64,000 nt of DNA, taken from positions 28,953,016 to 29,017,015 of the forward strand of contig NC_052475.1 of assembly GCF_009730915.1 (NCBI RefSeq), in the 5' to 3' direction. The notes under the pieces are model-generated. The model saw only the letters and a program-made list of their open reading frames with translations, searched no databases and had not been told where the DNA came from. The position numbers were made by a program, and so were the translations under genes. This document shows, piece by piece, positions 11,089 through 23,500 of the stretch. Origin of the DNA: Dioscorea cayenensis subsp. rotundata (Eukaryota > Streptophyta > Magnoliopsida > Dioscoreales > Dioscoreaceae). Position 1 is the stretch's first letter. Every line of letters begins with the position of its first letter.

Positions 11089-12116
11089 CTAGCAAGAAAA
11101 CAATTGACAAGTGTCTACTAGTGATACATCAAGAAGATCATCTTGTTTTTGCTCAACACTTTCATCAAAGAGCCAAGTTTCAAGCATGGAGAAAGAAGTT
11201 GAAGCCTCCATACTTGCTTTGCTTTCACCATGCAAAAGACTTGTCTCTGATGCTTCTGGTGTCTCTGAATCCAACCCAAACAATGTCTCAGGTAATGGTT
11301 TGGTTGTACTAGATACTGAGCAAGCTTCACTTGTGTTGCTCTCTGAGTGCTTCTTTGTGTTCCTCATCCATCCTTCAAGTAACTTGGAAATATTCTCAGC
11401 ACTTGCTGCATACGTTGCTGAGCAGTAACCACTGGAGTTCTTCAATTCATGAGTGTGATCATCACTTGTTGGAGATTTCTCTAATGATAAGGCATCAATG
11501 AGTGCTTGCTTTGCCATATTGATATCAGTTTGAAGCCTCCTTTCCCATTGACCTTTAGAGTTGGATTTATTGCTTGATAACTCATGTGTCTTGCTGAGCT
11601 TCTTTCTTAGATGAGTGTTCCAATAGTTCTTGATATCATTGTCTGTTCTCTCTGGAAGGTAAGCAGCAATGGCTGCCCATCTGCATTCAATCAAACAAAC
11701 AGAAATAGAACTATATATTAGCTAACTTTACAATTAAACTATGCAAGTATATATAAATTTATAGTTTGAGAGATTCACCTATTGCCTAAAAGAGCTTGGA
11801 GATGGATTATGAGCTTCTCCTCTTGATCAGTGAAGTTGCCACGCTTGATTCCAGGCCTTAAATAATTAGTCCATCTAAGTCTGCAACTCTTGCTGCATCT
11901 CTTTAATCCTAAAACCAAAAAAAAAAATAAAGAATGCGTGAATATGGAAACCTATAAACTCTAAATCAAGAGAGGAAACTCACCAGTGTTTGCAGGGATA
12001 GTCCTCCAATTGCCAGGGCCATGTTCTTGTATGTAGGACACTAAGGTGATATCTTCTTCCGGTGTCCATGGGCCTTTCTTCACTCCAAGTTTATCACAGC
12101 AAGGTGGCCTTCCCAT
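11089..12116 (-). CDS. R2R3-MYB transcription factor, subgroup 1 (MYB30/60/94/96-like)
   Basis: Exons are 11984-12116, 11779-11908 and 11089-11680 (133 + 130 + 592 nt, 284 residues); the 133/130 first exons are the classic R2R3-MYB pattern. The protein begins [21 protein letters not shown]2 spans about residues 14-61 with [17 protein letters not shown], and R3 about 67-112 with the regularly spaced tryptophan replacements and [19 protein letters not shown]. The C-terminal part carries ETWLFDES, close to the WLFD-type motif of subgroup 1, whose members act in the nucleus on cuticle, drought or stomatal genes. DNA binding is certain from sequence; the physiological role is inferred from subgroup. 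A TATA-like box lies about 90 bp upstream. No defect is visible. Confidence 0.93.
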
Positions 12117-12207
12117 TCCTCTTCTCTTCTTTTCCACTGCTTAATTTGTTTCTTTGCAAGGATTAGGATAGAGAAGGACAATGGTCTAAGACAATGGTTT
12201 TTCTCTG

Positions 12208-12214
12208 ATTTATA
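12208..12214 (-). promoter_or_regulatory. TATA-like box of the subgroup 1 MYB gene
   Basis: TATAAAT on the minus strand, 92 bp upstream of the MYB start codon, is a plausible distance for a short 5' leader. Confidence 0.5.
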
Positions 12215-13870
12215 GATAGAACTAGGAGGAGATTCATTGACTTCAATGCAGGAAAGCAACGGAGGCAAGAAGAGTCAAAGGACAGCATGGGTGCATAAGG
12301 TGCATTTACTTTCACATCAAAAGTCAACTTCTGTATTGAGATGCAGTGAAGTGAAGTGAAGTGAAGTGAAAATCTCTCTCACTGGCTCACAAAACCGCGT
12401 CCATTCAATGCATCGAGTTATTTATTTATTTATTTATTATTATTATTATTATTAGCAGTGTTTACTTTTACTGAGGGCCTCTCAGACTTCCCAATATTGA
12501 TTAAATTAGTGGAAGTATGTTTATTTGCATTAATCTTGGTTATTGGGACAATAAAGACTGTTTATAAGTGGAATTCGAGATAAAATGCTTTATAAGAATT
12601 AGCCATTCTTACTTATATCGGTTATTCAAAAAAATTATCCTACTTTGACAAGTACATAAAACTTTTATCGGTAACAACCACCATTTAATAGAGTAGTTCA
12701 TAAAATGTAACAGTACTATAGTAGTATTATTACTATTTTTAAATCTAAGTATTATTTATTAAATTATTAAATGGGTTTGATGGGTCTTTTGTTGGACGAG
12801 TTATATTTTTTCTCTCTATAGTTGTGTACAAGAGAGATTTATTAATTCAATATGATTTCTATAAATCTTCTAGACATACATGTGTTGAACATTTATTATT
12901 TTATATGACACCAAATTAAATTAATAATTTTTAATTAAGAGATCGATAATTAGATATTTTTATATTTTTTAGTTTTTTGACAAATTTTATAATAGATGTG
13001 TTTATCACTTATTGTCAAAAATAAATAAATAAATAAAACTTAATTAGGTAAACCTGTTGTTGGAATTCAATCTCTTGCAAATTCACACATATACGCATAC
13101 TTCCTATTTAGAATTGAAGCTTTCGGAAACAATATCTTTTTAAGCCTGACCCAAGAACAACACACATTTTTCTTTTAAAAAACTATTGATTTTTTTTTTT
13201 TTTCTCACCCATTTGTATTATATTTTTATTGACAAGCATGCCTAGTTAAATACATTGATTTGGATCTCAACAAGGCCTACTTAAAAAAAACAACTGGCTC
13301 ACACCATCATCTCTTTCTGAAAATCCAATTTCCAAGATAGTGGAATGTTTGGCGAGTGAAAAAACAAGTCATCTTACTTCAAGTCTCGTATGATCTCCTT
13401 GTTCTATGAAATTGTAATTTATGGAAACTCTTCATCTCTTCACTGTTGGTTATCATAGCAACAGTGCATATTTATATTGATACAGTTTACGTCAGTGATG
13501 ACGCATGGTTTTCCTCATGTATTTTTTTTTTATGGATAAACCGCTTAATTTTTATTAAGACTTGAAAAAATAGTAAAAAAGTGGAATGACGCGGCTAAGA
13601 ACAGTACACCAATAAATAAGGAAAAAGCATATAAAGAAGCTGAACAACAAGTACATAACCCATTAAGATTAGGAGGAGCTATCACCAATAAAGTGATAAA
13701 CAAAGAGTCCTGTGTGTAAAAAAAGATCTTCTCCTATGGCATCAACAAAAGCTTTCTAGAGAATTAAGTAGCTGGTAGTCAAGACAAAGCCTTCGTTGAT
13801 TGGGTTGTGCTTTTCTTCCGTAGGGAAACTTATAAACTGAATGCTTGCTTCTCCTCATCACAGTGCAAAG
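12215..13870. other. Intergenic DNA with microsatellites and a LINE-tail trace
   Basis: A (TTTA)n/(TTA)n tract lies at about 12419-12453, and (AGTGA)n-like repeats at about 12345-12370. Near 13520-13560 a minus-strand copy of the LINE tail (GCGGTTTATCCATAAAA) can be seen. No gene is recognised. Confidence 0.5.
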
Positions 13871-13883
13871 AACCTCTAATTTT

Positions 13884-14185
13884 ATTTTATTTTTATTTTT
13901 TTTTATGATGTGGACAAATGCATTAAAAATTGATACTGAACCGACCAGCATGCAATAACAAAGAAGAAAACTACAGGTAGGTGGATACAAAAAGCGGAAA
14001 AACAAGCAGACGAAGCCCGAGGGAGAGGGACTCCGCCTAAAGACAGACGAACACGGAACACTACAGAGCAACTAGCCGGAGAAATCGATTGGCCCGTCGG
14101 GATCCAATTCCAAGCGAGAAGGGGATGCAGAGAACTGGATACAGCGTCTAACAGCAGCAATCGAATCTTCCAGCTTGTGCAATCA
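13884..14185 (-). mobile_element. 5'-truncated LINE 3' end with 13-bp TSD
   Basis: Direct repeats AACCTCTAATTTT at 13871-13883 and 14186-14198 flank a minus-strand insert that ends in an A-rich tail (T-rich on the plus strand, 13884-13902). The first part read on the minus strand encodes KLEDSIAAVRRCIQFSASPS followed by a stop, like the last residues of plant LINE ORF2 proteins. Its 3' untranslated region differs from that of the LINE at 7800-8979, so it belongs to a second family. It is non-functional because of 5' truncation. Confidence 0.75.
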
Positions 14186-14198
14186 AACCTCTAATTTT

Positions 14199-16996
14199 TA
14201 TTTTTATTTTTTTCCAGCAAGAGCTAAAAAATCCAAAAGAAAACATGCGATTGATTCTCAATTTAATTGGATAAAAACATATGTGACTTAAAATTAAAAT
14301 TACAGTTATTTCTTAGTATCTAAATAATTCAGATTATGGCTCTAGCTAAGAGGCCCGAGAAATTTCTAATCTTCGGAAAAAAGACCCACCCTCAAACTCC
14401 CTACAAGTCTAAGGATACTAACGTTCGCAATATATATATATATATATATAATACTTAAAAGCCAAGCAAAATGATCCTGAATGAGTATGATAAAAGAACA
14501 TGTAATGAAAAGATGATCCCCACTCTTTATGTCTGGATGATAAAGGACACATGTGGTTGTAGAAAACTAGTTGCATCTCCTCGCTGTAAGATTGTAAGTG
14601 TGAGCATTTCCTCATGTATTTCCTTAATGCATATCTATGTAGATATACCTGATTTGCGCTGTTGTTTCTATGCAGTGTTTAATATTATTCATGTGATCTC
14701 CGTGCAGCAACCTTTGACTGTTTCAGCAGCGGCCATTAAATGCTAGCTCATTAAAATACCTTTTGCTTTTAATTTTACTGTGGGTTTCCAGTGGTAACAA
14801 TACAACATGTGAAGAAAGACTCCATAGCGAGGCAGCGTGAAGTCCCTTTCTTTTGAACAACAATACCATGGGCAGATGGAGTCAAGGCATGCATTTTTAA
14901 CTTTTTTTTTTATTTTTTAAATAAAATGGATAAATAACAAATTTATTATTTTAAATCTTATTTAAATAGGAAATAAGAAGCATATTGAGATTAAGTAAAA
15001 AATATTTAAGATTTTTTTTATAAATAAACTCATGTGGTTTACCTTATTTAAAAAAACCTTGTTATGTTTTAAATATATTAGGAAAAAGTATTTTTTATGT
15101 TTTGTCATGCAATGATAATCTTCTTATCAAATAATGTGATATATTTCCTTCCACTATATGAGTGCTTGGTTTTATAGCGATTGAAATAAATGATCATCTT
15201 ATCCTTTTTCTTAATGAGCATAAATGATTTTTACTTTCGGCTTATTTTTAACTCAGCCAATATTGCTTCATATTAAGTAATCTATAGGAGGTGGAAGACA
15301 TGACCTCTAAAATCCACTTAATAAGACATAAGAGTTTTTCTATTGAAGTAATTAACTCGGGCAATGCTTCATATTAAGTAATTTATAGGAGGTGGGAGAC
15401 ATGACCTTTAAAATCCACTTAATAAGACAGAAGAGTTTTTCTATTGAAGTAATTATTTTAAATATTTGGTTTGAGCATAACTATGTGTTTATTTTAAAAC
15501 TCTTCTTCCAATTTTGTTAATAATCAAAATTAATAATGTGTTTTTACTTTTGGTGGCTACAACTCTCAATGAGAATAAGGCAGAAATCGATATATTCAAT
15601 CAATATTATGAAGAAAAATTCAGAATTGGATCCTGTTCGAAAGGTGCAAGTGATTCTAAACAGCCTGACATGGATTGTATGTTTTGTTCTTTTCCTCTTT
15701 GTAATTTGTACCTCCACTAGCAGTAGATTATGTTTGTCATCTATATCTTTCATGTAACTTTAGTAATTTTTTTCTTGTTTTAATATGGTTCGTCCACTTC
15801 TTCTATAATTTTTTTTTTTTATTTTAGATGGACATTAGAAAATGATAATATTTTAAATGGTTGAGTTTTATTGTTGTCTTTAAAAAGTTTGTTTTCAATT
15901 TTCCCCCTAATTAATTAGTGATACTTTATTAATTACTAACAAATTTTTAATATTAATTGATGATTAATATTTCCTTGCTCATTTAAATATAATGAAATCA
16001 ATTATTTTTATTAAATATTAGTTTTATTGTCAAAAGCAAATGTGAGGACGTTTACAAGTTTTCGAGGTTCAAAATCTACTAGATAAATTAGTGATATAAA
16101 TCTACTACATATTGGGTTTCATTCTCAAACTTAATAGATTAATGAGGAATGTACTAAAATTGGATAATCGATTTATGATATACATATGTCTCTAATATAT
16201 ATATATATATATCCCACTTGTCATTTATATATATATATATATATATAAAAATTCTATTCAGATGGGCTCCTAAAAAGAACCAACTCTATAATAAAAAAAG
16301 TGTAAATTCATAGAGGATGCCGGGAAAAAAAAATCTACACATACGCCCAAGTACCTTTCATTTATATTTTCTCACATATATAAATGCATATTAGAATCTC
16401 ATATGGTGAAGGAATTATAATATTTGATTATTAAAAAAATCATTAAATTTTCATCACAACTAATGTTCCTCGAAGACAATGATTGATAACTCTATAAATA
16501 GATAAATTGCTCCCAACAAATGTAGATAATTTTTATTTATCAATAATTTTTTTATAAATAAAGATAAATCACATATTAAAAATGCAAATGGATATTTTTA
16601 ATTATACCACACGTTTTAAAGTAGTAGATAGTCAAACTCATTACTTCTAAAGTTGGTAATTTAAATCAAACTAATATCAATCATCCAAAAATTAGGCTTT
16701 TAATAGTAATAAACTAAAGGCTAATTAAAAAAACATACAACAAACCTCAATAACATGGATCTCAATATACAAATGAATCAGTGAATGTAAATAAATAAAT
16801 AAATTAAATAAATAAAATTAATCTAGAGGATTTCCTATTAGTGTTATCCCATACGAACCATTGGATTGGATGCATAGCAACCGTTGGATCTAGGTTATCT
16901 TTATCATGTTGACACCTCACTCTTTTCCTCTTTGAGGTTTTTCAGCCTTGCACTTCTTGTTCCCGGAATTGGCAGAGGAACAGGAAGAAGGGAGCG
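14199..16996. other. Intergenic DNA upstream of eL34
   Basis: AT-rich spacer with (TA)n tracts near 14430, 16200 and 16230 and a tandem duplication (15251-15455). At 15514-15720 (+) an open stretch reads EIDIFNQYYEEKF, which might be a relic of a coding exon, but I cannot name a family. The last roughly 100 bases before the eL34 start are probably its promoter and leader. Confidence 0.5.
15251..15455. repeat. Two-copy tandem duplication, period about 104 bp
   Basis: ACTCAGCCAATATTGCTTCA at 15251 and ACTCGGGCAATGCTTCA at 15355 open two copies that share GACATGACCT, AATCCACTTAATAAGACA and GAGTTTTTCTATTGAAGTAA, with scattered substitutions. Confidence 0.85.
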
Positions 16997-18899
16997 ATGG
17001 TTCAGCGTCTTACCTACAGGAAACGGCATAGTTATGCCACCAAATCCAACCAAACTAGGGTTGTCAAAACCCCAGGTGAAAAAGATCCCACCTTTGATTT
17101 GTTTCCATTCTTTTTCTTATTTAAGTCTTCGTTGGATCACTGTCTTGTTTGGTTATTTAAGGTTTTGTATTGATTTTATTAGACCGTGCTGTTTTATAGT
17201 GTGTTTTTTCGTCATTTGTTAATTCAAAATCCTGTTTTTAATTTCTGTTTGATTCTTGGGTTGTTTGGATTTTGAGGTTTCAGATTTTTTTTTTAATTGT
17301 TAGATTTTATTGTTTTCTAGGTTTTTCTTTTATTTCTTAATTCAAAATCATGTTTTTTTTTTTAATGTTATGGCATGGGATGTTGTGCAGGTGGATATCT
17401 GTTAAGGGGTTTATGATCTTATGGGAATCTTATGGTTTATCTTATTGAATTTTACCTGATATAACTGATCCATTGCATTTGAATTTTGATCTACATCTGT
17501 TACTCTTTTCTCATTCTCATCTGTTCTGTTTTTTATTTTTAGTTTGTAGTGTTTATGTTTTTAACTTTTCAGTAGGTTGATATCTAAATTTGGATGTGAT
17601 GTTATTTGTTAAGTGCCTTTTTTGGTTTATTGAATGATTTAGTATAAAAATGCAGGTGGGAAGCTTGTTTACCAATACGCCAAGAAGAGGGCGAGTGGGC
17701 CAAAGTGCCCAGTAACTGGAAAGAGAATTCAAGGAGTATGTAGCCTTGTTTTCCCTTAATTTTTTTTCTTCATTGTTTGTATGATTGTATTGAGGTTATA
17801 ATGTTGTTTTTAAGTTTTTAACCTGCTTGAAGTATTGAATGCCATAAGCTTGTCACTGTTTTTCTGTTGTTCCTGGAAAGTGTTATGTTTTGCTTGCGTC
17901 TGTGTATCTATTCTGTTACCATTTTCAAATCACATATTCTTATCAGTTGTATATGGTTTCTATTACCTTAATTTTTCATTTGATGGAGATGTATTTTATG
18001 CCTTGTATTCCTTTGAATTTGTTATATCCTATTCATATCTGTATGTTCCATTTGTTCTTGGGTTTTATTTTCAACTTTCTACCGTTGTCACCTTTTTTTT
18101 TTCCTTTGTTTTTTCATACTCGTTGTGCTCTGTGTCATTTGTATACTTCTCGTCAGAGGTGCACAATTATTGCATTCAACTGTTTTTTCTTTTTTTATTT
18201 TGGACTTATTTGGCAACTAATTCTATAATTGCCTCAGTTGGGACTTTTTTTCTTGAGTTTTGTTGTGTGACTCACTGGCAGCTGCATAAATCTTGACTAC
18301 CAGTAATGGAACTGAAGTTATCTGTCCGCATTAGATAAATCAGCATTAGTTACCTCCACCATTCATTAAGGTTGTCTCTTATCCTGGCTATAATAAGTAA
18401 ATACCACCCCATTTTTATATTAACTTATCCTGGAATAACATACATTGTTCCTAGGTTAATAGTCAAGCTCCCAAGGGACAAGAGTCAAACACTTTTTATT
18501 TCATGATTTGGGTTACTGAATTTGGATTGTATCTTACATTGTCAATCCAACTCTTCTTTTAGAAAATTGAGAACCATTTCATGTTTATTTTTCTGTTTTG
18601 TTTTTGCAGATTCCTCACCTTAGACCTGTTGAGTATAGGAGGTCAAGATTATCCAGGAACCGGAGAACTGTGAATCGTGCGTATGGTGGGGTGTTGTCTG
18701 GAAGTGCAGTGAGGGAAAGGTTATTAATCTCTCTATTCTAGTATGTTAACTGTTCTGTTGGTTAGTTTGTTATATTTTTATTCATGCTCAGTCTTGTTTT
18801 CACAGGATTATCCGAGCCTTTCTGGTCGAAGAGCAAAAGATTGTAAAGAAAGTTCTCAAGATTCAGAAGGCCAAAGAGAAACTGTCATCAAAGAGCTAG
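16997..18899 (+). CDS. RPL34: Cytosolic 60S ribosomal protein eL34
   Basis: Four exons, 16997-17075, 17656-17735, 18610-18719 and 18806-18899, encode 120 residues, the usual plant length. The protein starts [20 protein letters not shown] and continues through [35 protein letters not shown] and [20 protein letters not shown] to the lysine-rich end [10 protein letters not shown]. These segments are near-identical to eL34 of other plants. It is a basic structural protein of the large cytosolic subunit that contacts 28S rRNA. The start is the first ATG in the right frame after a purine-rich leader. The introns are large and T-rich, as usual in plants. No TATA box stands out. Confidence 0.96.
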
Positions 18900-20537
18900 A
18901 TTACCGGTAAAAGTTTCTCAGTTGTTGTTTACTGTGAAGAATTTTGCTTAAATTCTATGATGATGATGATGATGAAAATTGTACCAAGTGGTTGCTGTAC
19001 TTCTATCGAACTTGTTGTATTTCTGTGACATACATTGGTTTTAATTCCTGCTTCAATCAACAAGAATGATCTTTCAAAACATGTTTTATGATTAGAAATT
19101 CAATTAGGTAAGTGCAAAACGGAATTTCTATTCAAACTTACTGTTCAAAAGTTCACCTATTTGGCAAATGGGGTGAACTTCCTGACTTATAACAGTTACG
19201 GAAAGATGCTGTCTTCCTGACCAGCAGCAGCTTGCTCGGAAGATCCTAAGTATCAAATTTATAGATATCTGGTTGGCTGATGAGCTCTATGGAAAGTGGT
19301 TTTTGTTTCCACTTTCAGTCTTGATTCAAAACCCATCAGTTCCTTATCTGTGGCATGAAATCTGAATCTTGGCTTCTTCGCCTCATTGTATGCATTCTTT
19401 GTCATATCTTGTAACTGGATATGAGAAAACCGCTTACTCTTCATAATTCCGGAGTTCCATCTTAAGTAGACAAGTTAGACATGGGAAACTGAATGATAAT
19501 TCCGTTGTGGCGTATTTAGTTTGCTCAACTAATTAGAAAGCTTAATGTTTTATATGTTATATAACAAAAACCTATCTTTTCTAATTAGTTTACATGGATA
19601 AATACCCTATTTGTCCATGTATATATACAGGCTATAGACCTATGCAAAGTCTCATACTTGCATTTGTTCCCCCTCCAAATTGTGTTCCGCTTGTACTGTT
19701 ATTTAAATTGCTGGCCTAAAACTCTTTTTGATAGCAGTGTAAGAACTAGCATTAAACATAATTCACCGGTTGAAATGTTAACATAATAATTTAATCTCTT
19801 TGTCAATTAAATGAATGCCCTGATTAAGTTAAATCAAGATTGTTTGAAAGGGATTGGTTCTGTTCTTCATTAATTATTTAACAACACTTGTGAGGGGAGA
19901 AGAGGCCTTAACTTGATTGAAATTATGGATTACTTAAAGCTTAAACACAGCTTTAATATTCTTTCAGAGATATAATTGGGGTTCTTTGTACATAGATGGA
20001 GTTGACAAAGGATTAGTTGAGGAACATTATAGTATGGTAGGTATTTGATATGCTAGTCATTTCAATTTGGGTTTTATGTGATTATCCAGTCATTATCAGT
20101 AAGAACTTGATGAATTGACATCCAGATTATTCTTTAAAAACCTAAACAAGTTTCACTGGTTGGAATGCAAAAATATTGGATGACCCTGTTTTATAAAGAA
20201 AGTAAAATAGCACTGAGAGAAATGAAGTGACATGATAGTTGATTTCAAATGGTATTGATTTACTTGATTTTCAAATCAAATAGTTGCTTTGAGAAGGCAA
20301 GATCAATTCTTGGAGTTGTACATAGAGAGATACACAAGAAGGTTTCTGGGTGCAAAATACCCTGTATTGATTCTGATTAAAGGCTTAAGCTATATTGGCT
20401 GGTGAGAAATAATTATCATGGTATGAGGATATACAAGAATAACAACAGGAAATGGTAAAAACAAAAAAAAATTATTTTGATGTGGTTGATCAATGCCTGG
20501 CCTACTAAATACTGGTTTCTCCATCTGCATAGCAAAA
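18900..20537. other. Convergent spacer between eL34 and the apyrase gene
   Basis: Contains the presumed 3' untranslated regions of both genes. A short minus-strand open frame at 19259-19444 has no recognisable family and is probably chance. Nothing else is seen. Confidence 0.5.
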
Positions 20538-23500
20538 TTATCGATGTATCCGGGTTACTATATAGCGCCCTTTCTCCAAATCATATATGGTCTTCAACTG
20601 AGGATTCCTACATTTGGATACTGCAACCATGGTGAAGACCATCAAGGCGGCGATGATCAATAGAAATAGCAACACCAGCATTCCATCTCGATTGATCGCA
20701 GGTATCCAAGAATATGGTGCGGTTGGTGATGAAGTTCCCTGCATGATGAAGGCTCCCAATGCCCAGTCAAGTGGAACATTGTCCACTTGATTCACAAAGC
20801 TAATCCTGCTCAAGATGGCATCAAATAAACATTATATGTTCATAGCTCAACTTCTTTCTTCTTTATTGTTTTTCTATCATTTCAAAAGTCATGAAACATT
20901 GGAACAGATTTTTTATCATTAATTGAATGCATGAAATCCTTAATGAATTGTGCTCATACTAGATGTTAAGTTTCAATAAACTAATATAAACAGTTTTGAT
21001 GGTTATTAAGAAACATGTAAAATATTTCCTGAATGTGCACACTAATAATTTAAAATATCATTATAAGAATATGGGGCATACCTATCATCATCCAAAGCAA
21101 TTCCAAGACCGTCATGCAGGAAAGCCACAATGTATGCTGATGAAAAGCAGTATCGTGAAAAATCTTCTTCTGATAGTGTACTATATTTCCTTTTCAGTCT
21201 CAGCTTATCTTCTTCACAGAATTTTTTCCCGGAGGAAATCAGATCAGAAAGAGATGATAATGAACCAAGCCCAAAGAACTAGCAAGAAGTAAAAAAAAAT
21301 TAGAATCAGCATGAAATCCATAGTTTGTTTTCAAGAAAAACAGGCCACATTTGCCTATGCGGGAGAATCCCTACAGCGCATAACCTTAAAAAGATTAGAT
21401 AAATGGCAATGGATAAAGATAATATTAAATAAACCTTTGAAGTATAAAAGAAATTCTCCGTTGCCAAGAATCTTCCTTGCAATTTAGGTACAAACGTTGA
21501 CCCTACGAGGCATTCATCAAATGAACATTTATCTGCATATCAAACAGAAAATGTCAATGTTACCCAACTAATTCTGAAAATTTATTATCAACATGTCTAT
21601 TGGATTATTATCAGGATAATCCATGAAAATAACAACAGAATATCTCTCAGCTTTTAATATTTGTAGAACACCATTGAAATAAGACAACGCAAAATGCTAA
21701 ACAGCATAACAATGTCAAGTTAATGATAAATACTGCAGGATCATCGCATAGGATGTTAGATATCAAGTGCTTGTTGCAAAAGAGAACGCATGTTGAAACT
21801 AATAAGACACCTCAACAAGAGAAGCTACATAAAAAAAAATAATAATAATAACAACAACGACAACAAATAAATAAAAACATAATAATTAATCCCACAGTTA
21901 TATTAGGTTGCATATTGTGCATCTGTAACAAAATAATCTCAAAGGATAAAAGGAGAAGTAAAGAATCGAAATGAAAGGAAACATGGCAAAAGAGGATAGC
22001 TAGCATGGAAAGTTAATGTTCAAGCAAAATATACACAAGCACAGATAAATGAGAAAGAGGCAGTAAAGAATGAACACTCGAGATCAATGTAAATTTAGAG
22101 AATACGGTGGTTAAGAGCTGTATCAAACCCACTACCTTTCTCCTTCTGTAGAAGCATTAATGAAAGAGACCTACATGCCGAGTAGTTACCCATCACATGA
22201 GCAACATCATTTCCTTCTGCCTGCAAACTAGGGACACCAGCAGAGAGCTTCCCAGATTCCAAACCATGTGAATAACTTCTAGGAGTGCAAGGATCATATA
22301 TTCCCTGATGAACATGCTCTGCTGTTGAATAGGAGGAAAAAAGTTTCAATATTACTGATCACCATAACATCTAAGCATACTGTTAAATGCCATTAATCCC
22401 TAAAAACTGAATGATGCTATTATCTATTGCCAAAGACTTACATTATAGAAGCAACAAAAATCTAACTAACTGTGCCATATTATTTGGGCAAGACTTGGAA
22501 ATGGTTTGTTTCATAGAAGGCTTATCTCCACATGAGAATTCATTACTCCATTAATCCACCTACAAGTTATCTACTTCCAGAATCCATATTAATTCCATTG
22601 ACCTACATCTAATCAAAATGTGTCTTTCATTGCTTCCTAGTTCCAATTGAAAGACAAAAAACAATATCTGATTTGAAGAAGCAATTTAAAGAAAAAAAGC
22701 TATCTTTCTAAACAAGAATCTTTATTGGTTCAACCAACCATAATAAAAATTTCAAGTCCAATGCAGCCGTTGTTTTCTTCTTAATTCTCTCATCCAAAAT
22801 AATCCCATGGGCCTTGATAAAGAAAGAGTCCAACTATTTCTGGGAAGCTTAAGGAACAAAGATGAATTCATTTTCTTGCAGTATATGCAGATCATGGACA
22901 TCCTTGTTTGGTACAAGCAGGCAAAAAACCAAAACCAAACAAACAATCAAAGGCATAAAGAATCCATGGAATAGCTGAGAGTACACGCCTTCATAGATGT
23001 CCTGTTTTCTGATGCATAATTTCCATGGCAATAATTGAATGGGTATCATTTTATTTTAGTAAAAAATTTGGTGGAAAGAGAATAAAACTGCACAAGGGAG
23101 GAAATCACCTGATTTCAGTCCTTCAGAGGCAAGCAATTCTTGAAGCGAATCTTGTGCAGCATTCTGCAAAATATAAGAGATATATTTTCATGTAATGGAC
23201 AAATAGGTGTAGAATGATTAGCTGTCTCCTGACAGCGGCATTTTCCCTTAAGGGGGAAAAGGAAAAAAAACAATATTCTTGAAAAGAGCAACAAATTCCC
23301 ACAAATATCCTTCAGGAGATAATTTTAATTTTTAGCACAGCACTTGAATACACTTACTCCATATTTGAGTATTACTGTATTAGTGGGCCCTAAGTCCACA
23401 CAACTGAACTGTCTTATTAAGGGGGATCACTGAGACATGGAAATATTAATGGTGAAATGGAGATCTTGACAATGCCAATAGCAAAGCAAAGAACAGGACC

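Noticed and set aside
11111-11428. 105-residue plus-strand frame
   Set aside because: Antisense shadow of MYB exon 3.
17835-18296. 153-residue hydrophobic frame
   Set aside because: It lies within the T-rich second intron of the eL34 gene; the Phe/Leu/Ser-rich content reflects base composition.
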